From SAR324 cluster bacterium (GTDB lineage: Bacteria; SAR324; NAC60-12), in the NCBI GenBank assembly GCA_028822475.1, contig JAPKDT010000120.1, positions 1 through 6,487 on the forward strand: a stretch of 6,487 bases of DNA, in the 5' to 3' direction. A model generated the notes under the pieces. It made no database searches. It saw only the letters and a list, made by a program, of their open reading frames with translations, and had not been told where the DNA came from. Positions 1 to 5,542 of the stretch are shown here, piece by piece. The position numbers and the translations under genes are program-made. Position 1 is the stretch's first letter; every line of letters starts with the position of its first letter.

Positions 1-246
1 AATTGAAATCATTCCATCAAAATCATCTGACAACATTGCTCCTCCCTTAGCGGCGATAATTTGTTCTGAATCACCTTCTAGGACTAAAATAAAATCATAT
101 TCGCCTTCAGTGATATCATAAGAAATGAACTTGCATCCCATCGCTTCACAAGCCGATTTTACGACACTTTCCCTGTTTGAATCACCGGTCAAAAAACCCT
201 TTACACCTTTTTGACTGAAATTGCCCATCACATAATATCTAGCCAT
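1..246 (-). CDS. GYD domain-containing protein, 3' end cut by window edge
   Basis: The minus strand encodes the first 82 residues of a small protein beginning MARYYVMGNFSQKG and running off the left edge. It fits the GYD family of roughly 90-100 aa cytosolic proteins with a ferredoxin-like alpha/beta fold. The family's hallmark is visible as GEYDF at about residues 48-52, after the typical 'CEAMGCKFISYDITEG' stretch, with a following beta strand (FILVLEG) and a helix starting 'DSEQIIAAK'. The start at 246 is supported by a GAGGT Shine-Dalgarno at 251-255, four bases upstream, and by a promoter at 321-350. The visible part has no signal peptide or membrane segment. The biochemical function of GYD proteins is not established, so none is assigned. 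It is transcribed divergently from nudC. Family assignment is confident; the missing C-terminal 10-20 residues cannot be checked. Confidence 0.85.
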   Translation of the reverse strand, partial: MARYYVMGNFSQKGVKGFLTGDSNRESVVKSACEAMGCKFISYDITEGEYDFILVLEGDSEQIIAAKGGAMLSDDFDGMISI

Positions 247-252
247 ACACAC

Positions 253-264
253 CTCATTAATGAG
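253..264. repeat. 12-bp perfect palindrome overlapping the GYD ribosome binding site
   Basis: CTCATTAATGAG reads the same on both strands. Its last three bases on the minus strand (GAG) form part of the GAGGT Shine-Dalgarno of the GYD gene. It could be a repressor operator or a small RNA hairpin over the ribosome binding site. A palindrome of this size can also occur by chance in AT-rich DNA. Confidence 0.35.
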
Positions 265-320
265 AAATTAATATTAAAAGAAATGCACTCATGCATGTAA
301 AAAAAATTTACTAACTGAAT

Positions 321-350
321 TTAATATCAGGTTTTGCAATAGTATGTCAA
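321..350 (-). promoter_or_regulatory. Predicted sigma70-type promoter of the GYD gene
   Basis: On the minus strand TTGACA (345-350) is a perfect -35 box. An 18-bp spacer ending in TGA leads to TATTAA (321-326), so the -10 also has the extended TG element. Transcription would begin near 314, giving a leader of about 68 nt before the GYD start at 246. That leader contains a short hairpin (ATGCA/TGCAT, 283-296) and a 12-bp palindrome over the Shine-Dalgarno. Confidence 0.5.
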
Positions 351-593
351 GTTTTCCTCAAAGCCCTTTTAACATAAGTCCCAACTAATTCTTCACAATC
401 AGACAATCAACACAAATTTTATCCCCAATTAGACGTCCGTTAAGTCTTATGCATATTTCTTCCACTAAGTTCCCAATTTCTTGTAAAACAAATTTTTAGA
501 TGTTAAAACGGTTATTACTATAAACTGAATTATAAAGATTTTAGTTTTGCCGATGAGGTTCAAAATTAATTCTAGCAACTTTTCTATGGGCAT
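347..593 (-). pseudogene. Possible frame-split or decayed small gene
   Basis: Three overlapping open pieces follow one another on the minus strand in different frames. The first (593-465, ATG) gives 42 aa: MPIEKLLELIL at the start, then a hydrophobic stretch IFIIQFIVITVL. The second (495-385, no ATG) gives 36 codons including NGRLIGDKICVDC. The third ends at 347 with CEELVGTYVKRALRKT. One extra A in the run of five A's at about 492-496 would join pieces one and two. One extra T near 403-404 would join the second to the third and give a C-x-x-C-x-x-C cluster (ICVDCSDCEE). The joined product would be roughly 80 aa: one membrane segment followed by a Cys-containing tail. I do not recognise a family, there is no good Shine-Dalgarno, and chance cannot be excluded. 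The piece lies just upstream of the GYD promoter, whose -35 overlaps the third stop. Confidence 0.2.
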
Positions 594-600
594 TTAGAAC

Positions 601-606
601 TATACT
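601..606 (+). promoter_or_regulatory. Candidate -10 box for nudC
   Basis: TATACT (5 of 6 to TATAAT) lies 25 bases before the nudC start. No good -35 is found at 16-18 bp spacing (the bases at 578-583 are ACTTTT), and there is no clear Shine-Dalgarno before the ATG. If used, transcription would begin near 613 and leave a leader of about 19 nt. Treat as tentative. Confidence 0.25.
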
Positions 607-631
607 ACATTTTTTTAGATGTAAACTAGAC

Positions 632-1600
632 ATGACTATTTTTGACCCTTTTGAATTAACGCTCATCCCCCCAAATCATTTCAGTTTTGGCGGGCTTGAC
701 CGAGATGTTATTGTTCGTGAACGTGAAGACTGTCTTGATTTCATTTTAAGACTTCCTGAGACACGCATAGTTCCTGTTTGGTGCTCTCACAACCTATTTT
801 CCGTAACAGGTGAAACTGGAGCAACACCAATACCTGTATATTTGTCACCTGAAGAAGCAGCAGCATTAACTGACATTGCCAAGGATATGGTTTATCTGGG
901 CAAACAAAATCGTGATGATATTATTATCTCATATCTGGCTATAGACATCTCGATATTAGACAAGGATAAAGCTACAAAAAAATTAGCGTCATGGGGTAAG
1001 TTTGCCGATTTACGGGAAATTGGGCCTCTTATTGGGGGGGTAGACGGCTCAATCCTTGCCTATGCGAGGGGAATGATGTTTTGGCATAGCAGAAATAAAT
1101 TTTGCAGTGTTTGCGGTGCAGCAACTATAGCAATAAAAGGAGGACATCAGCGTAATTGCACAAAAAAAGGATGCAATAGCCTACACTTTCCACGCACCGA
1201 CCCTGCGGTGATAATGCTTGTTCATGATGGAGATCGAGCACTCCTGGGACGCCAGAAAATTTGGTCCGATGGAGTGTATTCAACACTAGCAGGATTTGTC
1301 GAGCCTGGCGAAACGATTGAGCATGCTGTTGCACGCGAGGTATATGAAGAAGCTGGAATCATTGTTAAAAATATCACCTATCAGCATTCTCAGCCATGGC
1401 CATTCCCTTCTTCTCTGATGCTTGGATTTACTGCAGAGGCATGTACAAAAATCATCAATATTAATGATGATGAAATTGATGATGCTCAATGGTTTACAAG
1501 AGAAGAGATACATAATTTTGAAACTCAGAAAAAGTTTCTGCCTCGTAAATTGTCCATATCCAGAAGGCTTATTGATGATTGGCTATCTGATCATTTATGA
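632..1600 (+). CDS. nudC: NAD+ diphosphatase / NADH pyrophosphatase (Nudix family)
   Basis: Hydrolyses NADH or NAD+ to NMN(H) and AMP; NudC enzymes can also remove NAD caps from RNA 5' ends. It is cytosolic and needs divalent metal. The 322-aa protein has the full family architecture. Residues 1-125 form the N-terminal NADH-pyrophosphatase-like domain. A zinc ribbon follows with ligands C158, C161, C176 and C181. The catalytic Nudix domain starts near residue 188 (FPRTDPAVIML). The Nudix box spans G221-I243 and keeps every conserved position: G221, E227, R235, E236, E239, E240, G242. The subfamily signature SQPWPFPSS at 253-261 distinguishes NudC from other Nudix enzymes. At 322 aa it is longer than E. 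coli NudC (257 aa) and matches the longer alphaproteobacterial forms. The start at 632 is the only ATG giving the whole domain, though the Shine-Dalgarno is poor. The gene stands alone, with an opposed GYD gene on the left and opposed tRNA genes on the right. Identification is secure. Confidence 0.95.
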   Translation: MTIFDPFELTLIPPNHFSFGGLDRDVIVREREDCLDFILRLPETRIVPVWCSHNLFSVTGETGATPIPVYLSPEEAAALTDIAKDMVYLGKQNRDDIIISYLAIDISILDKDKATKKLASWGKFADLREIGPLIGGVDGSILAYARGMMFWHSRNKFCSVCGAATIAIKGGHQRNCTKKGCNSLHFPRTDPAVIMLVHDGDRALLGRQKIWSDGVYSTLAGFVEPGETIEHAVAREVYEEAGIIVKNITYQHSQPWPFPSSLMLGFTAEACTKIININDDEIDDAQWFTREEIHNFETQKKFLPRKLSISRRLIDDWLSDHL

Positions 1601-1676
1601 AAAATGATATCATGGTAATACTATTTTATTTTACTTTGAAAATACCTTCTTTCAACTGAGATGAGGCTGAAATAGA

Positions 1677-1784
1677 GTGAGTATTTTAATAAAATTAATA
1701 ATTCAAACTTTGGCTACAGAAGATATAAAACTGCTAAAGTTGGTGAGAGACACTGTGGGGGAAGGATTTTTACCTGTAAAATAG
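1677..1784 (+). CDS. Possible small ORF, 35 aa (doubtful)
   Basis: A GTG-started frame with a GAGG sequence ten bases upstream encodes about 35 residues. The last part, TEDIKLLKLVRDTVGEGFLP, is charged and helix-like rather than the low-complexity product expected from AT-rich spacer. Its TAG stop sits exactly where the stem-loop at 1780-1820 begins, the arrangement of a gene followed by its terminator. Against it: the frame is short, the start is non-ATG, the Shine-Dalgarno spacing is long and no family is recognised. It could instead be the C-terminal remnant of a lost gene, or chance. Confidence 0.18.
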   Translation: MSILIKLIIQTLATEDIKLLKLVRDTVGEGFLPVK

Positions 1785-1820
1785 AATCAGTAACCAGTGC
1801 TTTTAGTTACTGATTTTATT
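1780..1820. terminator. Stem-loop terminator, probably bidirectional
   Basis: AATAGAATCAGTAAC (1780-1794) pairs with GTTACTGATTTTATT (1806-1820) across an 11-base loop. All fifteen pairs form apart from one G.U wobble on the plus-strand RNA, and the inner ten are perfect. On the plus strand the arm is T-rich and followed by AATTTTAT, suiting the end of nudC transcription. On the minus strand the stem is followed by TCTATTTTA, suiting the end of the tRNA operon. The stem is AT-rich, so termination efficiency is uncertain. Confidence 0.6.
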
Positions 1821-1842
1821 AATTTTATAATGCCAGGAAAGC

Positions 1843-1919
1843 TGGCGGGGTCGACGAGACTTGAACTCGCGGCCTCCTGCGTGACAGGCAGGCGTTCTAA
1901 CCAACTGAACTACGACCCC
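1843..1919 (-). tRNA. tRNA-Asp (anticodon GUC)
   Basis: A 77-nt tRNA with a complete cloverleaf. The 5' GGGGTCG pairs with 3' CGACCCC (seven pairs), the discriminator is G, and CCA is encoded at 1845-1843. The anticodon loop CTGTCAC has GTC at 1885-1883, and the T-loop reads GTTCAAGTC. The D-arm contains AGTTGGTTAGA. It is the second gene of a two-tRNA transcript, 15 bases after tRNA-Val, and is followed by the stem-loop at 1780-1820. The encoded CCA means tRNA nucleotidyltransferase is not strictly needed for its maturation. Confidence 0.98.
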
Positions 1920-1934
1920 GGTATCCGGGGAAAA

Positions 1935-2010
1935 TGGTGGGCGATACAAGGTTCGAACTTGTGACCTACGGCTTGTAAGGCCGTTGCTCTCCCAGCTGAG
2001 CTAATCGCCC
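1935..2010 (-). tRNA. tRNA-Val (anticodon UAC)
   Basis: A 76-nt tRNA with 5' GGGCGAT pairing with 3' ATCGCCC, discriminator A, and CCA encoded at 1937-1935. The anticodon loop CTTACAA has TAC at 1977-1975. The D-arm AGCTCAGCTGGGAGAGC and T-loop GTTCGAACC are canonical. It is first in the tRNA-Val/tRNA-Asp pair, a common bacterial pairing. It is transcribed from the promoter at 2024-2052, whose -10 box ends 13 bases before its 5' end. Confidence 0.98.
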
Positions 2011-2023
2011 AACTAAACTTGTA

Positions 2024-2052
2024 ATGATATTTAATAATCAAACGGAGTGCAA
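2024..2052 (-). promoter_or_regulatory. Sigma70-type promoter of the tRNA-Val/tRNA-Asp operon
   Basis: On the minus strand TTGCAC (2047-2052) and TATCAT (2024-2029) are separated by exactly 17 bp. The -10 box ends 13 bases before the mature tRNA-Val, so transcription would begin about six bases before it. The box lies only 27 bases after the korB stop codon. No T-tailed stem-loop terminator is seen between korB and this promoter, so korAB read-through into the tRNAs is possible. Confidence 0.6.
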
Positions 2053-2079
2053 GTTGTTTTTTAATTCTTAATAATTATT

Positions 2080-3108
2080 TCAGTTTGTCCAGGCATGGTT
2101 CCCGCGAAGAAGTTTTTCCAAATTACCAACTCCCTTTTTTTCTATTTGTGATTTGACTTGTTCTTCTATTTTCTCTCCGTAAGTAGGGCTCTCCACTTGA
2201 CGTATAATACCCATAGGCACCGGGAAATCCGGATAATCAAAACCACTCAACAAATTTGCCAGAGTACTGTCTTCACAAAATTGGTCGTGTATCAGCAATT
2301 CTTTTTCGTTAAAGTCCTTGTCCAGATCCACAATTACGGGTTTCAATCCTCTTAAACGAATTCCCTTGTTCTGATCTTTCCCGAAAACTAAAATTTTTCC
2401 ATGATTCAGACGCAAAATACGATCTTCACGTTCAGAACGTTCATAGACCGCAGAAAATGTTCCATCGTTAAATATATTGCAATTCTGATAGATTTCAACA
2501 AACGAAGTACCTTTGTGTTTTGCTGCTTCTTTAAAGATATTCTGCATCCCTTTTGAGTCCGTATCATAGGTACGCGCAATGAAAGTTGCACCTGCTGAGA
2601 GCGCAAAAAGCATTGGATTTAGCGGTATATCCGGAGAACCAAAGGGGGTACTTTTTGTCACTTTACCTTGCTCAGAAGTCGGTGAATACTGCCCTTTAGT
2701 CAGGCCGTAAATCCGATTATTGAACAACAAAACATTAACATCAAGGTTGCGCCGCAGCATGTGTAGCAGTTGATTCCCACCGATGCTCAACCCGTCTCCG
2801 TCACCTGTGACAATCCACACTGAAAGGTCCGGACACGCTACCTTAAGTCCTGTTGCAAATGCAGGCGCACGTCCATGAATGGTATGCAAACCGTAAGTAT
2901 TCATATAATACGGGAAACGGCTGGAGCAGCCTATTCCTGAAACAAAAACGATATTTTCCCTGGGGATATTCAGTTCCGGCATTACTTTTTGAACATTAGC
3001 CAGAATTGAATAATCTCCACAGCCTGGGCACCAACGCGGAGTTTGTTTTGAAACAAAATCTGCCTTGCTTAGTTCTACAGTACGAACAGGTTTTACTTGT
3101 ATATTCAT
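2080..3108 (-). CDS. korB: 2-oxoacid:ferredoxin oxidoreductase subunit beta (2-oxoglutarate type)
   Basis: This is the TPP-binding, iron-sulfur subunit of an enzyme that reversibly converts a 2-oxoacid plus CoA to acyl-CoA and CO2, with ferredoxin as electron carrier. The 342-aa length is normal for KorB. The 4Fe-4S ligands are C27 and C30 (CPGC), C61 (GIGCSSR) and C210 (YQNCNIF). Their spacing closely follows the four-cysteine pattern of Sulfolobus-type oxidoreductases. The TPP/Mg motif runs from GDGDG at 102-106 to NN at 130-131, followed by the usual IYGLTKGQYSPTS segment. The start at 3108 has only a weak Shine-Dalgarno (AAGAA). It lies 69 bp downstream of korA and both should be on one transcript. 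The 2-oxoglutarate preference is inferred from overall resemblance to KorAB; a pyruvate or broad-range enzyme is not ruled out. Confidence 0.95.
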   Translation of the reverse strand: MNIQVKPVRTVELSKADFVSKQTPRWCPGCGDYSILANVQKVMPELNIPRENIVFVSGIGCSSRFPYYMNTYGLHTIHGRAPAFATGLKVACPDLSVWIVTGDGDGLSIGGNQLLHMLRRNLDVNVLLFNNRIYGLTKGQYSPTSEQGKVTKSTPFGSPDIPLNPMLFALSAGATFIARTYDTDSKGMQNIFKEAAKHKGTSFVEIYQNCNIFNDGTFSAVYERSEREDRILRLNHGKILVFGKDQNKGIRLRGLKPVIVDLDKDFNEKELLIHDQFCEDSTLANLLSGFDYPDFPVPMGIIRQVESPTYGEKIEEQVKSQIEKKGVGNLEKLLRGNHAWTN

Positions 3109-3177
3109 AATTCTTATTAAGATTATTTCTAATTAACAATCCAATTAAAGATTAATTCAGCGACTGGCAATACTGCC

Positions 3178-5055
3178 TTATTTAATCAATTCAAGAACTC
3201 TATTACGGATTTCAGAAATCAAAAAAGGGCGACCCTGCAGTTTTGAAAATGAAATTGCATCCACCAAATATTCAGCTCTCAGCAGGCGTGACAACTGCCC
3301 TAAATTCATTTCCGGTACCATTACCTTTTCAAAATTTAGCAGTACCTCACCCAGCTTTTCCTGAAAAGGATACAATTGTCTGAGATGCAGCATGGAAACT
3401 GGATATCCTTCTGTTTGCAAATCACTAATCACGGAAAATGCAGGGCCAAAAACACTACCCCAAGTGACAACCAGGAGCTTATTTTTTTCAGGCCCAATTA
3501 ATTCCAACTGCGGCGAATCTTTGGCAATACGCCTAATTTTTTCATCACGGAGCAGAACCATTTTTTCATGGTTTTCCGGTTCATAATTGATTTCTCCAGT
3601 AACAGCGTCTTTTTCCAATCCACCAAGTCGATGTTCCAGACCGGGTGTTCCTGGAATGGCCCAGAGGCGTCCCAGAGTTTCTGGATTGCGAGTAGATGGA
3701 GAAAAGTTTTCTGGATCAGTGTGAAAATTTGGAGTGAGTTCAGGTAATTGATCAACATCAGGAATTTTCCATGGTTCCGAAGCATTGGCCAGTCCTCCGT
3801 CACTGAGGACAATCACGGGAGTCATATATTTCAGAGCAAGGCGAAAGGCTTCAAGCACCATGTAAAAACAATCGCCGGGAGTTGCAGGAGCAAGCACCGG
3901 AACAGGAGCTTCACCATGGCGGCCGTACAGTGCTGCGAGTAAATCTGTTTGTTCCGCTTTTGTCGGTAATCCGGTTGAAGGTCCGCCGCGCTGGACATTC
4001 AGTACCACCACAGGCAGTTCTGCCATCACGGCATAACCGATAGCCTCACTTTTCAAATCCAACCCCGGACCGCTGGTTCCGGTTACTGCTAAAACACCGC
4101 CAAATGCAGAACCGATGGTGGAAGACATTGCCGCGATTTCGTCTTCTGCCTGTATGGTTTTTACGCCAAAATTTTTGTACTGTGCCAACTCGTGAAGAAT
4201 GTCAGAAGCAGGCGTGATCGGATAACTTGAATATAGCAGGGAAAGCCCGGAACGTAAAGAGGCGGCTACGCAACCTAATGAAAATGCCTGGTTCCCGGTG
4301 ATTTGTCGATACTCACCGGAAGGCAAAACTGCAGGTGGAACATTATAACGTGCCTGAAATAACTCGGTTGTGATTGCATAGTTGTATCCCGCCTGCAGCG
4401 CAAGTACATTGGCTTTCGCTATTTCAGGTTTGTTTTTGAACTTGTCCTCAATCCAATCCCTGGTCTGGTCTAAAGACCTGACAAACAGCCATTGGACAAC
4501 TCCAAGCGAAAAGAAGTTTTTGCAGCGGACTCCATCACGATGGGAAAGACCGGTTTCCTCAACAGCTCTCAGAGTGAGCTTTGTAATCGGAATTTGCACT
4601 ACACGATAATCATTCAGTTCTCCGCTCTCCAGAGGATTTGCAGTATATTCTGCCTTACGCAAATCATTTTCTGCAAAATTGTCTGAATTTACAATCAGGA
4701 TTCCTCCTTTTTCCAAATCCTGCAAATTCAATTTTAGTGCTGCAGGATTCATTGTCACCAACACACTCAGATAATCTGCAGTGGCATAGATTTCATTGCT
4801 GGAAATACTGAGATCAAAACTTGACACTCCTGCTAATGTTCCTGCAGGAGCACGAATTTCTGCCGGATAATCAGGAAAGGTAATAACATCATTTCCTGCC
4901 ATGACTGAAGTTGCAGAAAACCGGGTTCCAGTCAACTGCATTCCGTCACCTGAATCTCCTGCAAAACGGATGGTGGCTTTCTCTAGTTCTGTTTTGGGAA
5001 GTTTAGCTTGAGATGATACGGATTTAGCGCGAAGAGGTGCCTTCACTGAAGACAT
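3178..5055 (-). CDS. korA: 2-oxoacid:ferredoxin oxidoreductase subunit alpha with fused gamma domain
   Basis: Catalytic partner of KorB in CoA-dependent oxidation of a 2-oxoacid, or its reverse, reductive carboxylation. The 625-aa chain is the usual gamma-alpha fusion. A 25-residue Ser/Lys-rich leader precedes the gamma domain (about 27-230, opening IRFAGDSGDGMQLTG). A linker leads to the alpha pyrimidine-binding domain from about 255. The substrate-site motif YPITPAS is at 278-284 and the glutamate-rich AEDEIAA at 303-309. GTSGPGLDLKSEAIG at 326-340 follows, and a C-terminal domain from about 525 ends at 625. The start at 5055 is supported by AGGA at 5062-5065 with six-base spacing. It leads the korAB operon. 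The family includes the mycobacterial KorAB (Rv2455c/Rv2454c), which works in aerobic cells, so this gene does not by itself imply anaerobic life or a reverse TCA cycle. No ferredoxin subunit or domain is present. Confidence 0.96.
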   Translation of the reverse strand: MSSVKAPLRAKSVSSQAKLPKTELEKATIRFAGDSGDGMQLTGTRFSATSVMAGNDVITFPDYPAEIRAPAGTLAGVSSFDLSISSNEIYATADYLSVLVTMNPAALKLNLQDLEKGGILIVNSDNFAENDLRKAEYTANPLESGELNDYRVVQIPITKLTLRAVEETGLSHRDGVRCKNFFSLGVVQWLFVRSLDQTRDWIEDKFKNKPEIAKANVLALQAGYNYAITTELFQARYNVPPAVLPSGEYRQITGNQAFSLGCVAASLRSGLSLLYSSYPITPASDILHELAQYKNFGVKTIQAEDEIAAMSSTIGSAFGGVLAVTGTSGPGLDLKSEAIGYAVMAELPVVVLNVQRGGPSTGLPTKAEQTDLLAALYGRHGEAPVPVLAPATPGDCFYMVLEAFRLALKYMTPVIVLSDGGLANASEPWKIPDVDQLPELTPNFHTDPENFSPSTRNPETLGRLWAIPGTPGLEHRLGGLEKDAVTGEINYEPENHEKMVLLRDEKIRRIAKDSPQLELIGPEKNKLLVVTWGSVFGPAFSVISDLQTEGYPVSMLHLRQLYPFQEKLGEVLLNFEKVMVPEMNLGQLSRLLRAEYLVDAISFSKLQGRPFLISEIRNRVLELIK

Positions 5056-5124
5056 TTGTGGTCCTGATAATTATGGTGAAATTGTTTGTGAAAATAAATA
5101 AAGAAGACAGAAATAGGTTAACTA

Positions 5125-5153
5125 ATTTTAACAAAAAACTACCTGAACTGCAA
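5125..5153 (-). promoter_or_regulatory. Candidate promoter of korAB
   Basis: On the minus strand TTGCAG (5148-5153) lies 17 bp from TAAAAT (5125-5130), and the -10 is preceded by the extended TG element (TGTTAAAAT). Transcription would start near 5118, about 63 bases before the korA ATG. The -35 is weak (3 of 6); the call rests mainly on the extended -10 and its position. Confidence 0.38.
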
Positions 5154-5505
5154 ATGATAAGCGAAAGTGTTTCAAAATAAATTTTGTTTCAAGGCAAATA
5201 CAATATTATTGAATGTTTGCAGGTGTCGATTGGGCGCTCATATTATCGCTTGCAGAAAAACTACGATAGCTAGACTCAAGACCTGAACCAGTCAATCCGG
5301 CATAGAAACAATAATATTAATGTGGTTTGAGTAACGGGATGTGTTCAATTGTGTTGATCAATATTATGAAACTGGTGAAAGAATGATGTTGACCTATTTA
5401 GTAATGTCGATATAGAAATAATCTTTTCAACCATCTGTTTTTATATAATTTTTCTTCAGGAATAGTATTTTTTGTGAGATTTTACTTCTTGACAAAATAC
5501 AAATA

Positions 5506-5542
5506 TTCACCGAAAGTAGGTGAAAATGGTTTTGTCACCATT
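5506..5542. repeat. Two abutting inverted repeats with a shared alternative pairing
   Basis: TTCACC (5506-5511) pairs with GGTGAA (5519-5524) over a 7-base loop. Directly after it AATGGT (5525-5530) pairs with ACCATT (5537-5542) over a 6-base loop. GGTGA (5519-5523) could also pair with TCACC at 5535-5539, so the two-hairpin form and a single longer hairpin exclude each other. It could be an operator, a leader RNA structure for the gene at 5746, or chance. It lies about 200 bp before that gene. Confidence 0.4.

Larger units (their letters stand above)
247..631. other. Divergent intergenic region between the GYD gene and nudC
   Basis: This 385-bp AT-rich gap separates two genes that start away from each other. 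It holds the GYD promoter (321-350), a weak candidate nudC -10 box (601-606), the leader hairpin at 283-296 and the palindrome at 253-264. Its middle part (347-593) is unusually open on the minus strand in three successive frames, described separately as a possible broken gene. No RNA gene or terminator was recognised. Confidence 0.6.
1601..1842. other. Intergenic region between nudC and the tRNA operon
   Basis: This 242-bp gap contains a 7-bp hairpin across the nudC stop (ATCATTT at 1590-1596 with AAATGAT at 1602-1608), not followed by a T-run. It also holds a 10-bp palindrome ATGATATCAT (1604-1613), a weak GTG-started 35-codon open frame (1677-1784) and the strong stem-loop at 1780-1820. 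No other gene is supported. Confidence 0.6.

Noticed and set aside
1125..1513. Open frames on the minus strand within nudC
   Set aside because: They are antisense to conserved zinc-ribbon and Nudix motifs and their products show no coherent domain; they are shadows of nudC.
1590..1608. Hairpin over the nudC stop codon as its terminator
   Set aside because: The stem is only seven AT-rich pairs and no T-run follows directly; the stem-loop at 1780-1820 is a better terminator.
1843..2010. tRNA genes as an integration site of a mobile element
   Set aside because: No integrase and no duplicated tRNA 3' end is visible in the window; housekeeping genes lie on both sides.
3392..4686. Several 60-100 aa open frames, on either strand, inside korA
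   Set aside because: They overlap a full-length conserved gene, lack ribosome binding sites and have compositions expected from shadow frames.
5489..5517. Consensus TTGACA as a promoter for the 5746 gene
   Set aside because: No acceptable -10 box occurs 15-19 bp downstream, and it lies over 250 bp before the gene.
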